From: CAYMCQ01 sp964389025
Lineage (GTDB): Bacteria; Verrucomicrobiota; Verrucomicrobiia; Limisphaerales; CAYMCQ01
Reading direction: 5' to 3'
DNA: 40,366 nt
Assembly: GCA_964389025.1 (NCBI GenBank)
Contig: CAYMCQ010000033.1
Coordinates: 1 to 40,366 of the forward strand
Position numbers and translations under genes: made by a program
The notes under the pieces: model-generated
Seen by the model: only the letters and a program-made list of their open reading frames with translations
The model's database searches: none
Told to the model about the DNA's origin: nothing
In this document: positions 15,128 to 25,036 of the stretch, piece after piece
How positions within the stretch are numbered: position 1 is the first letter of the stretch
Layout: every line of letters starts with the position of its first letter

Positions 15128-16110
15128 TTGCGGGAATGTTGGGCGGCTTTTTTCTCGCGCTTTGCGGCCGTGATGGAGAGCAGGATGGCTGTGGCGATGA
15201 TGGCGGCGACCACGAGCAGCGAGACGCCGGTGGGGATCTCGACCTGGAACCATTTATGCGGCGCGCCTTCCGGGCCGTGCGGAGCAAGGAGCATCTTCCC
15301 GCCGACGAAGACAAGCACGACGGACAGGCCGACCTTGAGGTAACGAAAATAATCAATCGCACCGGCGAGCACAAAGTAGAGCGAGCGCAACCCGAGGATG
15401 GCAAACACGTTCGATGTGAAAACAATGAACGGTTTCTGCGTGACGGCAAAAATGGCGGGAATGGAGTCGAGCGCAAAGATGAGATCTGTGGTCTCGACCA
15501 TCAACAGCACCAGCGCGAGCGGCGTGAGGGTGGTTTTGCCGGCTTCGCGGATGGTGAATTTCTGACCGTGAAATTCCGTGGCGACGGGGAATAATTTTCG
15601 CGCGAGGCGGATGACGGGATTTTTCTCCGGATGCACTCCTTCATCACTCACCAACGCCATTTTGATGCCGGTTATGACCAGAAACGCGCCGAAAACGTAG
15701 AGTGTCCATTGAAATTTCTGGATGAGCGCCGCGCCAGCCAGGATCATCACCCCGCGCATGATGAGCGCGCCGAGGATGCCCCAGAAGAGCACGCGATGCT
15801 GATACTGCGACGGCACGCGAAAATAGGTGAAGATAAGCGCGATGACGAAGACGTTGTCCATGGAGAGGGACAACTCGATGATGTAACCGGTGACAAATTC
15901 AACGGCCTCTTCTCGTCCACGCAACGGCACGAGCGCGGCGGCGAACAGCAGTGAGAGACACATCCACAAGACCGACCAGGCAAGGGCTTCCTTGAATTTG
16001 ACAACGTGCGCCGTGCGATGGAACACGCCGAGATCGAGCGCGAGAAAAAACACGACGCACAGAATAAAACCCGCCCAGTGCCAGGGCGTGATTTCGATGA
16101 GGGCGAGCAT
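15124..16110 (-). CDS. terC: TerC-family integral membrane protein
   Basis: The ATG at 16110 gives 328 residues with about eight membrane segments. The TerC marks are ELSLSMDNVFVIALIF and VETTDLIFALDSIPAIFAV, each with conserved acidic residues inside a membrane helix. TerC proteins (Alx/MeeF/MeeY relatives) are thought to move or handle metal ions such as manganese, and some help metallate secreted proteins near the Sec translocon. That fits its place 17 bp after secDF. It overlaps recJ by 4 bp. Confidence 0.93.
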   Translation of the reverse strand: MLALIEITPWHWAGFILCVVFFLALDLGVFHRTAHVVKFKEALAWSVLWMCLSLLFAAALVPLRGREEAVEFVTGYIIELSLSMDNVFVIALIFTYFRVPSQYQHRVLFWGILGALIMRGVMILAGAALIQKFQWTLYVFGAFLVITGIKMALVSDEGVHPEKNPVIRLARKLFPVATEFHGQKFTIREAGKTTLTPLALVLLMVETTDLIFALDSIPAIFAVTQKPFIVFTSNVFAILGLRSLYFVLAGAIDYFRYLKVGLSVVLVFVGGKMLLAPHGPEGAPHKWFQVEIPTGVSLLVVAAIIATAILLSITAAKREKKAAQHSRK

Positions 16111-16127
16111 GTTGGGCCGGAGGGACG

Positions 16128-18710
16128 TTACACGCGGGCCGTCGCCGTTTCCGCCTGCATCTGGACTCCCGAGCCGATGTGCGGGCGCTGGCCCTTGTGC
16201 CACCAGAGAACGAATGCGCTGGCGATGTAGATGGACGAGTATGTTCCGGTCAAAATACCCACAAGGAACGTGAACGCGAAATCATTCACCACGCCGCCGC
16301 CGAAGATGTAGAGCGACATCGTCGCGAGAAACACGGTGCCCGACGTGATGATCGTGCGGCTCAACGTCTGGTTCAGCGCCTGGTTCATCACTTCGCGGAA
16401 CGTCCCGCGCACACCGAGTTTCAAATCCTCGCGGATGCGGTCGAAGATGACAATGGTGTCGTTGATGGAAAAGCCGATGATGGTCAGCATGGCGGCAACC
16501 CACGGGCCGCTCATCTGTCCGCCGGTCAGGAAGAACCAGCCCGCCGTCATCAGCAGATCGTGGATGATGGCGATGACTGCGGCGACGGCGAATGAAAATT
16601 CATAACGGAAAGCCACATAAACAAGGATCCCAAACAGCGCAAGCAACGCAGCAATGACGGCAACCTGCTGGATCTCCCTGCCGACCGTCGGGCCAACATG
16701 GCTTTCGCCAATTTTAACCAAGCCTGCCTCCGGAAATTCCTTTTGCAACAGGTCGCGGACCTTGGCGCCCGTTTGTTCGGTGGCCTTTTCATCAAGAACG
16801 CGGACGGTGACACTCAATGTGTCGCTGCCGGTGGAAATGTTCCTCTGATACTGAATGCGCGGTTCGCCCATCTGAAGTTTTTCGAGCGCGTCGCGAAGCT
16901 TGTCCGGCTCAACCCGCTGGCTGAAACTGTAAGTCGTCGTGTTGCCGCCTGAAAATTCGACGCCGAGCAAATCCTTTCCACGGCCCAAAATTCCGTAGCC
17001 GTTGCCTATCAAAATCAAAATCCACGACGCGGCAAAGGCCGGCACGGCGTATTTCATGAAGTCAATCTTCGCGCCGCGAATGATGTGCAGCATCGGCAAA
17101 CTCTTGATCCAGTTCTTCGCCAGCAGGAAATCGAAAATCAGCCGCGACACCACCAGCGCAGTGAACATACTGACGCAAATTCCGATGGTCAGCGTGATGC
17201 CGAAACCTTTCACTGGGCCGGTTCCCATATTATACAAAATCAGGCACGAGATGAGCGTCGTCAGGTTCGAATCGAAGATGGTCCCGAACGCCTTGCTGTA
17301 ACCGGCGTTCACCGCGCCGCGCAGCGATTTGCCCGCTGCAAGCTCCTCGCGGATGCGCTCGAAGATGAGGACGTTCGCGTCCACGGCCATGCCGATGGTG
17401 AGCACGATGCCCGCGATGCCCGGCATGGTTAGCGTGAACGGCGCGCCGGGAATCAGCCTGCCGAACATCAACCCGAAAAGTATGATGATGTTCAAAATCA
17501 GCGCGATGTTCGCCACGATTCCGCCGACCAGATAATAAATCGCCATGAACGCGGCCACGGCTATGGTGCCGATGATGGCGGCCTTGATTCCACTTCGAAT
17601 GGTGTCAACGCCGAGCGACGGATCAACGTCTTCCGAACTGATGATGGAGACAGGGGCTTCGAGAGGGTTCTCCAGAACGTTGGCCAGATTGAAGGCTTCC
17701 TGGTCGGTGAAAGAACCGGTGATTTGACCGCTGCCGCCTTCAATCGCAGTTTGAATGACTGGTGCGGACTGCAATTCTCCATCAAGCACGATGGCAAGAT
17801 GCCGCTGGAGGTTTTCGCGCGTGACCCTTGCAAAAATCTCCGCGTTCTTCGCATCGAAAGTGAACATGATTTCGGGCCTTCCCAAGTTGTCGCGCGAAAC
17901 GAACGAGTGCTTGATGCCTCCGATAAGCTCGGGCCGTTTTTTGACAAGATAAGGCGTGATGGTTCGCTCGCCTTTGTCATCCACCCGGACTTCTTTGAGG
18001 ATTTCATAACCTGGCGCGGGAGTGCCTTCTGCGATGAGATCCTTGCTCCGTTCATGCACCATCCGGAACTCGAGGTAGGCAACCTTCTGAATGTTGGCCT
18101 TTGCCAGTTCACGGTCTTCCTCTGACAAACCCGGCAACTGAATCAGAATCCGGTTGTTGCCCGCCGGCTGAATCTGCGGTTCGGCCACGCCAAACCTGTC
18201 CACGCGCTTGCGCAACACTTCCACCGCCTGCTCGATCGCGCCTTTGACCTGGGATTCATCAACGCGGTTGGTCACGGTTTCGAGCGCGCCGGTGACTTTG
18301 TTGGTGATCGTGTCAATGCGCGCCAGCCGGTTCGTCTCCATCTCGACGAGGAACGACGTGCCTCCTTGAAGGTCGAGGCCGAGTTTTATTTTTCCCGCGG
18401 CTTCCTTTTGGAGGCGGTTCAGGATGAAGAGCGTCGGCTTGGGCTCGTTCTCGGCGGTGTATTCCGGGAAATATTTTGTGATGCTGTTCGTGCCGACGGC
18501 TTCGACAAGATTTGCGAACGGACGCGCAGGCCGCTCCTTCTGAAGTTCGTCCAACCGCGTTAAAATATTCGTGAAGGTTGCATCAGGCCTGATGGCCTTG
18601 CCGCGAAATTCCTGAACGAGGTCGCGCCCAGTCGGCGGATTAAGTTCCCAAAGCGACCACAGGACGACGAGGATGACAAAGATGAGTTTCCAAAAATGGC
18701 TGCGGTTCAT
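16128..18710 (-). CDS. secDF: Fused protein-export subunit SecDF
   Basis: The 860-residue protein joins SecD and SecF in one chain, a known arrangement in several phyla. The SecD half has an N-terminal membrane helix, KLGLDLQGGTSFLVE, the large periplasmic P1 region, and the membrane block with GMAVDANVLIFERIREE. The SecF half starts near residue 540 with LGVEFSGGNTTTY, where most SecF have Asp in the GxDF motif, and ends with the second RND block (SINDTIVIFDRIRE). SecDF uses the proton gradient to pull exported proteins from the SecYEG channel. It overlaps yajC by 4 bp (ATGA) and precedes terC. Confidence 0.96.
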   Translation of the reverse strand: MNRSHFWKLIFVILVVLWSLWELNPPTGRDLVQEFRGKAIRPDATFTNILTRLDELQKERPARPFANLVEAVGTNSITKYFPEYTAENEPKPTLFILNRLQKEAAGKIKLGLDLQGGTSFLVEMETNRLARIDTITNKVTGALETVTNRVDESQVKGAIEQAVEVLRKRVDRFGVAEPQIQPAGNNRILIQLPGLSEEDRELAKANIQKVAYLEFRMVHERSKDLIAEGTPAPGYEILKEVRVDDKGERTITPYLVKKRPELIGGIKHSFVSRDNLGRPEIMFTFDAKNAEIFARVTRENLQRHLAIVLDGELQSAPVIQTAIEGGSGQITGSFTDQEAFNLANVLENPLEAPVSIISSEDVDPSLGVDTIRSGIKAAIIGTIAVAAFMAIYYLVGGIVANIALILNIIILFGLMFGRLIPGAPFTLTMPGIAGIVLTIGMAVDANVLIFERIREELAAGKSLRGAVNAGYSKAFGTIFDSNLTTLISCLILYNMGTGPVKGFGITLTIGICVSMFTALVVSRLIFDFLLAKNWIKSLPMLHIIRGAKIDFMKYAVPAFAASWILILIGNGYGILGRGKDLLGVEFSGGNTTTYSFSQRVEPDKLRDALEKLQMGEPRIQYQRNISTGSDTLSVTVRVLDEKATEQTGAKVRDLLQKEFPEAGLVKIGESHVGPTVGREIQQVAVIAALLALFGILVYVAFRYEFSFAVAAVIAIIHDLLMTAGWFFLTGGQMSGPWVAAMLTIIGFSINDTIVIFDRIREDLKLGVRGTFREVMNQALNQTLSRTIITSGTVFLATMSLYIFGGGVVNDFAFTFLVGILTGTYSSIYIASAFVLWWHKGQRPHIGSGVQMQAETATARV

Positions 18711-19081
18711 GACGATTTGGATTCGCTGCTTTCTGCGCCGCGCTCGGTGATGGAGGTGATGGCGGATTTGGTGATCTCAAGCTTCGTGTCGGCGGAGCGG
18801 ACGGTAACGGTGTGTTCTTTGACGGTGAGGACGACGCCGACAATGCCGCCGCTGGTCAGGATCTTATCGCCGGGCTTGACGGTCTTAAGCAAGTTGGCCT
18901 GTTCCTTCGCGCGCTTCTGTTGTGGCCGCAAAAGCACGACGTAAAAAATGACGACCATCAAGGCCATCATGCCGACGGTTTGAATGAGCTGCCCGGTCGG
19001 ATTGGGCTGTTTGGTTGGATCGCTGGGCTGCGGGCTGCCCATAGCCAGGATTGCGCTGAGAGTTTTTAGTCCATTTTCCAT
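18707..19081 (-). CDS. yajC: Sec translocon accessory protein YajC
   Basis: The 124-residue protein has one membrane helix (MMALMVVIFYVVLLRPQQKR) followed by the YajC signature: LRPQQKRAKE, then GDKILTSGGIVGVVLTV in a small beta-rich cytoplasmic domain. YajC joins SecDF in the holotranslocon. It is the first gene of the minus-strand run yajC-secDF-terC-recJ. The run's promoter is expected in the 137 bp shared with the divergent kinase gene, but I see no strong consensus there. Confidence 0.93.
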   Translation of the reverse strand: MENGLKTLSAILAMGSPQPSDPTKQPNPTGQLIQTVGMMALMVVIFYVVLLRPQQKRAKEQANLLKTVKPGDKILTSGGIVGVVLTVKEHTVTVRSADTKLEITKSAITSITERGAESSESKSS

Positions 19082-19218
19082 GAATTTGAGCCGCTAACTC
19101 TAAGACTGGCGGGGCGTTTGGCAAGCGTTATGAGAATAAAACTTTGCCCTGCAAGGCTCAAGCATGGGCTGAAATCTGCTTTTTCCCTGCTGTGCCTGTT
19201 GCCATCAGAAGCAGGCAG

Positions 19219-21672
19219 ATGAATCCAGCCGGTCCGTATCTGGACAATCTGCCCAAAAGCTCGACGCCCCCGACTTCAATCGGCGGGCGAACGCTGCCTT
19301 TTTGGCGTTCAGTTGCCCCGATTAAAAAAACCCTTCCTCACCCATCCGCTCAACTCGCGCTTCGCGCCAGACTTTTCCTCAAAAATTTTTCCAGCCTGCG
19401 GTTTCGCCTCGTCGTGGTTGTTTTCATCGCCGTTGCACCGGCGCTTGGGCTGATGTTTTACACGAACCTTCTTTGGCTCGGACTTTTGGCGGGCGCGCTC
19501 GCTGTAAGCGCGGCGTGGGTCTTCGGCGGCGCGTTGATTCTTCGCCGAATCAATCTGCTTCTCGACACCACGCGCCACATTTCCGCGGGCGACTTTTCAA
19601 CCCGCACGCATCTCAACAACGAACCCGGTGAACTTGGCGAACTTGCCCGCGCGATTGACTCGATGACCGCGTCGCTCGAAAAGCAAATCCAGGAACGCGA
19701 ACGCGTGGAAAAAATTCTCTTCGATCGCGCGCACCAGCAAACGGTCGTCGCCGCGCTCGGGCAATTCGCGCTCGTTGCAGACAACCTTTCCGAACTGCTC
19801 GAGCAAGCCGTGCTGCTCATCTCTCAAATTTTGGAGGTCGAATATTGCGAAGTGCTCGAACTCCAGCCCGACGGCGAACATCTTTTGTTGCGCGCCGGCG
19901 TCGGTTGGAAAAACGGTTTCATAGGAGGCACCTTGGTGGACGCGCACGCTGCTTCGCCCGTCGGCTACGCTTTTGCCACCGGCGAGCCGGTCATCATTGC
20001 GGACATGCAATCCGAAACGCGCTTCCAACCTTCGCCGCTCCACCGCGAACACGGCGTCGTCAGCGGCATCAACGTCGTCATCAGCGGGCAGCCGTTTCCA
20101 TTCGGCGTGCTGGGCGTTCACACCGCGCGGCGGCGCGATTTCACGGAGGACGAAATTCATCTGCTTATGTCAGTCGCCACGGTCATCGCCATGACCGCCG
20201 AGCGCAAACGAAACGAATCTCAACTTCACAAGCTCGCCGCGTTCGCCCAGGTGAATCCAAACCCCGTCCTCGAATTTTCCTGCGACGGCGCGCTGACTTA
20301 TTCCAACGATGCCGCCGCGCGAATGACCGATTCGCTCAACGTGCAACTCAAGGCAATTCTTCCCACCGATTCCGCTTCGATCATCAAGAATTGCCTCGCG
20401 ACGGGCCGCAGCAAGTTGCGCACGGAAACCAAACTCGGCACACGCACGCTCTCGTGGTCGTTTTTCCCTGTCATCGCCGGCAACGTCGTCCAGTGCTACG
20501 TCGAAGATGTCACCGAGCGGATCGAACTCGAAGCGCAACTGCGGCAGTCGCAGAAGATGGAATCCATCGGCCAGCTTGCGGCGGGTGTCGCGCATGATTT
20601 CAACAACATGCTCACCGTCATCCAGGGCCACGCGGGAATGATTCTCAACAAATCCGGCGGCAACCTGCAAATGTTCGATTCCGCCCAGTCCATTTGTTTC
20701 GCCGCCGAGCGCGCCGCGAATCTCACGCGGCAGCTTTTGATGTTCAGCCGCAAAAACGTCATGCAGCCGCGCCTGCTCGACTTGCGCGAAACCGTCGGCA
20801 CGATGACCAAGATGCTCCGGCGTCTGCTCGGCGAAACCATTTCACTCGAAGTCTCGCATCCGGACGAACTGCCCGCAGTCAACGCCGACCCCGGCATGAT
20901 CGAACAAGTCATCATGAACCTCGCCGTCAACGCCCGAGACGCGATGGTCAAAGGCGGCACGCTCGACATCAGCACCTCTCTCGCGCACATCGGCGACGCC
21001 AACCGCCACCTCCATCGCGAAGGCCGGCCTGGCTCGTTCGTTTGCCTGCGCGTCAGCGACACGGGTTGCGGCATGGATGCTGTGACATTGAGCCGGATTT
21101 TCGAACCTTTTTTCACGACCAAGGAGGTGGGGAAAGGAACGGGACTCGGCCTCGCGACCGTTTACGGCATCGTCAAGCAACACGAAGGCTGGATTGAAGT
21201 CGCCAGCGAACCGGGCCGAGGCTCGGCTTTCACCGTCTTTTTCCCGGCCACGGACAAGCAACTCAGCCCCGCCTTCGCCAAAAAGACCGGCGCTGAACTC
21301 GTGCAACTTCCCTCCGGCAGCGAAACCATCCTCGTCGTCGAAGACGAGCCGGTGCTGCGCGACATGGCCAACATGATTTTGCAGGAATGTGGCTACAAAA
21401 CCCTCGAAGCGTCCACCGGCGTCGAAGCCCTGTCAGTTTGGGAAAACCATCGCAATGAAATTGACCTTCTGCTGACCGACGTTGTGATGCCCGAAGGAAT
21501 GACCGGCAAAGAACTCGCCGACAAACTCACGCGCACCAAGCCCGGTTTGAAAGTTGTCTTCACCAGCGGTTACAGCATCGAAGACATCAACACCGCTGCG
21601 CCGCACTTCCTGCCAAAGCCCTACAACCGCTTCTCGCTGGCGAAAACCGTGCGGGCGTGTTTGGACAATTAG
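19219..21672 (+). CDS. Hybrid sensor histidine kinase with receiver domain
   Basis: The ATG at 19219 is chosen; an upstream start would add about 25 unlikely residues. Order of parts: two N-terminal membrane helices with almost no periplasmic loop (FRLVVVVFIAVAPALGLMFY, then LLAGALAVSAAWVFGGALIL), a HAMP linker, a GAF domain (about 195-340), a PAS-like domain, a HisKA helix with the phospho-His in VAHDFNNML, a HATPase_c domain (NLAVNARDAM, DTGCGMD, GTGLGLATVYGI), and a C-terminal receiver with the phospho-Asp in LLTDVVMP. Autophosphorylation would be passed to its own receiver. No separate response regulator lies nearby. The signal sensed is unknown. Confidence 0.94.
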   Translation: MNPAGPYLDNLPKSSTPPTSIGGRTLPFWRSVAPIKKTLPHPSAQLALRARLFLKNFSSLRFRLVVVVFIAVAPALGLMFYTNLLWLGLLAGALAVSAAWVFGGALILRRINLLLDTTRHISAGDFSTRTHLNNEPGELGELARAIDSMTASLEKQIQERERVEKILFDRAHQQTVVAALGQFALVADNLSELLEQAVLLISQILEVEYCEVLELQPDGEHLLLRAGVGWKNGFIGGTLVDAHAASPVGYAFATGEPVIIADMQSETRFQPSPLHREHGVVSGINVVISGQPFPFGVLGVHTARRRDFTEDEIHLLMSVATVIAMTAERKRNESQLHKLAAFAQVNPNPVLEFSCDGALTYSNDAAARMTDSLNVQLKAILPTDSASIIKNCLATGRSKLRTETKLGTRTLSWSFFPVIAGNVVQCYVEDVTERIELEAQLRQSQKMESIGQLAAGVAHDFNNMLTVIQGHAGMILNKSGGNLQMFDSAQSICFAAERAANLTRQLLMFSRKNVMQPRLLDLRETVGTMTKMLRRLLGETISLEVSHPDELPAVNADPGMIEQVIMNLAVNARDAMVKGGTLDISTSLAHIGDANRHLHREGRPGSFVCLRVSDTGCGMDAVTLSRIFEPFFTTKEVGKGTGLGLATVYGIVKQHEGWIEVASEPGRGSAFTVFFPATDKQLSPAFAKKTGAELVQLPSGSETILVVEDEPVLRDMANMILQECGYKTLEASTGVEALSVWENHRNEIDLLLTDVVMPEGMTGKELADKLTRTKPGLKVVFTSGYSIEDINTAAPHFLPKPYNRFSLAKTVRACLDN

Positions 21673-21852
21673 TCACCGGGAGTTGCAATTCCGCGCGCAG
21701 CCTTTGCTCGATCACGTTTGAAATCCATAATCTTGTGAAAACTATTGTGGACAGGAGCTTGCGTCTATAATAGCGTCGCTTTGTGAAAAATGATAGGCTG
21801 CCGACGGCACAGCACATTAATGGTTAGCCCACATCGCACGCGCTCGGAGAGT

Positions 21853-22146
21853 ATGAAGCCTGCACCACAGACAATCGGAGGTTTTCCGGTGGTGTGTTAC
21901 TCACCGATTGACGAGCGCCATCGGTTCACTGGCCAGACAAAGCAGGTCGTTCGAGGCGTGCTCATGGGTGCGATGTCTGGGTTGGCGATTTGCCAGCTTC
22001 CAGATGCACAGCAGTTTTACTTGTTTGGTTGCGATGGAGATTGGCATGTTGTCACCGACACTTGGCATCAGAGTCTCGATGATGCCAAAGAGCAGGCGGA
22101 GTTTGAGTATGAGGGAGTCAGTAAGACTTGGAGTTATGCGGGCTAA
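21853..22146 (+). CDS. Small conserved-looking protein of unknown function
   Basis: The 97-residue frame from the ATG at 21853 has a good ribosome site (GGAGAG, 5 bp upstream). The protein is soluble, with aromatic and acidic residues (VVCYSPIDERHRFTG, FYLFGCDGDWHVVTDTWH, AEFEYEGV). I have seen similar short proteins in Verrucomicrobiota but know no function. A TATAAT hexamer at 21766-21771 could be its -10 box, though no good -35 is at the right distance. Confidence 0.7.
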   Translation: MKPAPQTIGGFPVVCYSPIDERHRFTGQTKQVVRGVLMGAMSGLAICQLPDAQQFYLFGCDGDWHVVTDTWHQSLDDAKEQAEFEYEGVSKTWSYAG

Positions 22147-22294
22147 CCTGAGGATAGGCTGCGGAAACGATTTTCGATTCAACTCGTCTGCCGCTGATTA
22201 AACGCCACCACATCCTCACCGCTCCCGGCTGGCTCGATGGAAGAATGCCTCGCGGAAAAATTGGCGTGGGCCGCCGCGCTTTACGAAACGCGGT

Positions 22295-23740
22295 TCAGAA
22301 ACTGAGCTTTGCCTGCACGTAAACCCAATTCGCGTCCGCTGCGCCGCGATTTGCCGGAACGCTTTCCGCCGATCGCCGGATGTAATCGCCGGCGAAGAAA
22401 TGTCCGTAGCCGAATTGGAACTCACTCCATTTCGCAGGTTGCCAAGTCGCCACAAAATCAAGTTCTGAGCCGATGAATGAATCAAACTGCGGATTGCGTC
22501 CGTAGCCGTTTGCGTTGCGCGCCGGGCCGCTTTCGGGATAAAGAAAATCACGGGTGTCGGCGAGCCAAAAGGCCAGATAGTCCAACCGCAACGCGAGTGT
22601 CTTGTGCGGTTTTATCACAAAGGAAACGCTGGGATTGTGCATGTTGCGAAGTCCGAACAGATCCATCAACCCGTAAAGCTTGTGGTTCGTGCCGAACAGC
22701 AGATCGAAGGTTCCATTCTTGTTGTCGCTTGGATTGCTGTCGCCGGAGGCATAGGTGTATTCGAGGCCGAGACGCGGTGACCCGAATGCCCTGCTCCACG
22801 TGTAACCGATGACCGCGTCGGCAGCGAGCGCTTCGTGATCGAGCCGCCCGGCTTTTGAACTGACACTGCCAAACTGTCCTGCGATTTCCGCGCCGTAATC
22901 CCAGCCGCAAAATGCGCCGGGCACGGATTTCACGCGCAGCCCCGGCGTGTAAATGTCGCGCGCGCCGGGCCCGCCAACTCCGGTTGCGATGGCGTTCGGA
23001 GATTTGTTCCCGACGTTTCGCATGAGGAAGAAAATTTGCGTTTCCTGCCTTGGAATAATTTTCTTCGACGAAAAATAAACGCCGGAAAACCAGTCGTAGT
23101 CGTTTGCGACGTTGAAATGGTCGTCGTAGGGAACAATCACGCGGCCGGCAAATGCGTCCAGCCAAAAAGTGTCGTTCTCGAAGCGCACTTTCGCGGCGTC
23201 AAAGACTCGGCCTGTGTTGATCCAATCAACAGCGCCAATGAATCGTTCGTCGCCGTAGCTCATTTCCTGCCGGCCAACTTTCAGGCTTAGCGGAAATTGT
23301 TTTGGATTGCCGAGGAGAACGAAAGCCTGGTGCAAATCAAACTTGTCCTGATCAGGACTTGGCCTGCGCTCGTCCGACCATGCGCGGCTGTCGCGGCCTT
23401 CGCCGAAAAAATTCACCCACGAAGCAGGCGAGTAACCGAGGTGAAATTTCGTGCGGAGCAAAAAATAATCGTTATCGTTTTGAACGTCCGCACGGATGAA
23501 GTCGAGGTTCGGAAAGGAGCCCGCATTTTCTTTCGCCTCGTAACGCGCGCGGAATTGCCCGCCGATGTCCCAGTTCGTCGCCGGCTGCGATTGCGCCCGC
23601 AGCCAGTCGTTGAACAGGCCGGCGCTGGTTTTTGCCGGACCGTTTCCGGCGGGATATGTCTGGGTTTCCGCGCCTTGAACATTACTGGCAGCGACGCACA
23701 AAGCGCCCGCCGCCAGAGCCGACCATAAACGAATTTTCAT
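22295..23740 (-). CDS. Alginate-export-type outer-membrane porin
   Basis: The 481-residue protein starts with a Sec signal peptide (LWSALAAGALCVAASNVQGAE) and ends in Phe after QAKLSF, as outer-membrane beta-barrels do. It has alternating strands with aromatic girdles, and the family-like segments GRQEMSYGDERFIGAVDW and GLEYTYASGDSNPSD point to the alginate_exp (AlgE-like) group. Members form 18-strand porins, not always for alginate; there are no alginate genes near, so the substrate is open. The gene is alone, divergent from the IS3 remnant. Confidence 0.85.
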   Translation of the reverse strand: MKIRLWSALAAGALCVAASNVQGAETQTYPAGNGPAKTSAGLFNDWLRAQSQPATNWDIGGQFRARYEAKENAGSFPNLDFIRADVQNDNDYFLLRTKFHLGYSPASWVNFFGEGRDSRAWSDERRPSPDQDKFDLHQAFVLLGNPKQFPLSLKVGRQEMSYGDERFIGAVDWINTGRVFDAAKVRFENDTFWLDAFAGRVIVPYDDHFNVANDYDWFSGVYFSSKKIIPRQETQIFFLMRNVGNKSPNAIATGVGGPGARDIYTPGLRVKSVPGAFCGWDYGAEIAGQFGSVSSKAGRLDHEALAADAVIGYTWSRAFGSPRLGLEYTYASGDSNPSDNKNGTFDLLFGTNHKLYGLMDLFGLRNMHNPSVSFVIKPHKTLALRLDYLAFWLADTRDFLYPESGPARNANGYGRNPQFDSFIGSELDFVATWQPAKWSEFQFGYGHFFAGDYIRRSAESVPANRGAADANWVYVQAKLSF

Positions 23741-23750
23741 TCAAGCCCGA

Positions 23751-24158
23751 ATGAAGCCACATCAAGCCGTTGCGGTCAATGGACGGTTTTTGCAACCCAG
23801 AGGACTAAAAATGATAGGTCAACGCAGAACGCGCACGCGCCGCTGCGTCGGCTGGGCGATGGGCGAGTCGCCGGCCACCACGCCGCCGATGGCCGGGTTG
23901 AACATGGCGCTGACCCAGCGTCGGCCACCACGGGGCCTGTTGTATCATTTGGATCGCGGCGTCCAATACGCCAGTGCCGCCATGGAAAGCTTTTGGAGCA
24001 GTCTCAAACGCGAACTGGTTCACCGCCGCCGGTTCGCCACAAGCGCCCAAGCTCATGCGGCCATCTTTGAATGGATCGAAGTCTTTTACGACCGCGAGCG
24101 GTTCCACAGCGATCTCGGTTACAAATCCCCTGTGGACTTTGAAAACCAACTCAACTAA
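23751..24158 (+). pseudogene. IS3-family transposase remnant
   Basis: From about 23830 the frame reads like the C-terminal half of an IS3 orfB integrase: CVGWAMGESPATTPP, then HLDRGVQYAS with the second catalytic Asp, and AMESFWSSLKREL with the catalytic Glu, ending GYKSPVDFENQLN. In full-length relatives about 35 residues separate HSDRGVQYAS from AMESFWS; here they are directly joined, so an internal deletion has occurred. The first catalytic Asp and all upstream parts are missing. It cannot be active. It ends 11 bp before the TPR gene. Confidence 0.85.
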
Positions 24159-24169
24159 AACCATGCCTC

Positions 24170-25036
24170 ATGCGCTCACTGGTAGCCCACTTTTTCGGGA
24201 CAAGACCAGTGTTGCGACTCATTGTTTTTATTTCCCTCGCCGCGCAATTCCCTGTTTGGGCACACGGAGACCTCCACAAGCAAATCGCCCGCTGCACGCA
24301 AAAAATCCAGCACGAACCAGCCAGAGCGGAACTTCACCTCAGGCGCGCTGAATTGCACCGCCTCCACGGCGAATGGGATCTGGCTCTGACAGACTGCGCC
24401 AGCGCCGAAAAACTTGATCCAAAAACTGCCGCCGCGAATCTGATCCGCGGGAAAACCTTTTTCAACGCGGGAAAATTCCAGCAGGCCAAAATAGCCCTCG
24501 ATGTATTTCTGGCTGCGGAACCAAAACACGCCGAGGCGTTGTTGACGCGGGGACGCTTGCTGGTCAAAATGAACAGCCCTTCAGCAGCCGAACGGGATTT
24601 CACCGCTGCCATCAACGCTTCCGCATCGCCGCAGCCCGATCATTTTTTGGAACGCGCTCAGGCGATGCTGGCAGCGCAAAAGATTGAAGCGGCGCTTGCC
24701 GGACTTGACGAGGGCATCCGAAAACTCGGCCCGCTGATTTCTCTGGAGTCGCTCGCCGTCGAATTGGAGCTTCGGCAAAATCATTTTGATGCCGCGCTGG
24801 CCCGCGTGGAAAAAATATCGGCGCAGTCGGCGAGAAAAGAAGCATGGCTTGTCCTCCGCGGCGAAATCTTCGAGCGCGCGGGCAGACGAAGCGAAGCCCT
24901 GGCGGCGTTCCGCCAGGCGCTCGCGGCGATGGAATCGCTTCCTCCGAGGCGGCGCGAAACGAAAACCTGCCGGGAACTCCAGTCGAAAATCGAGCTCGCT
25001 CTGGCCCGGCTGCAAGAACCTCCAGCAAGGCCATGA
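24170..25036 (+). CDS. Exported TPR-repeat protein
   Basis: The 288-residue protein has an N-terminal signal peptide (VLRLIVFISLAAQFPVWAHG) and then TPR-type helix pairs over residues 35-270, e.g. LHLRRAELHRLHGEWDLALTD and AWLVLRGEIFERAGRRSEALAAF. It would be a periplasmic adaptor. Its stop overlaps the start of the phosphatase-like gene (ATGA), so the two are translated together and probably work together. The pairing of an exported TPR protein with a secreted phosphoesterase suggests a scaffold or targeting role; this is inference. Confidence 0.85.
   Translation: MRSLVAHFFGTRPVLRLIVFISLAAQFPVWAHGDLHKQIARCTQKIQHEPARAELHLRRAELHRLHGEWDLALTDCASAEKLDPKTAAANLIRGKTFFNAGKFQQAKIALDVFLAAEPKHAEALLTRGRLLVKMNSPSAAERDFTAAINASASPQPDHFLERAQAMLAAQKIEAALAGLDEGIRKLGPLISLESLAVELELRQNHFDAALARVEKISAQSARKEAWLVLRGEIFERAGRRSEALAAFRQALAAMESLPPRRRETKTCRELQSKIELALARLQEPPARP

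Noticed and set aside
21745..21753. Isolated DnaA-box-like site near 21745
   Set aside because: Single site with a mismatch; expected by chance in 40 kb.
24844..25032. Upstream start of the phosphatase gene
   Set aside because: It lies wholly inside the TPR gene in another frame and would bury the signal peptide.
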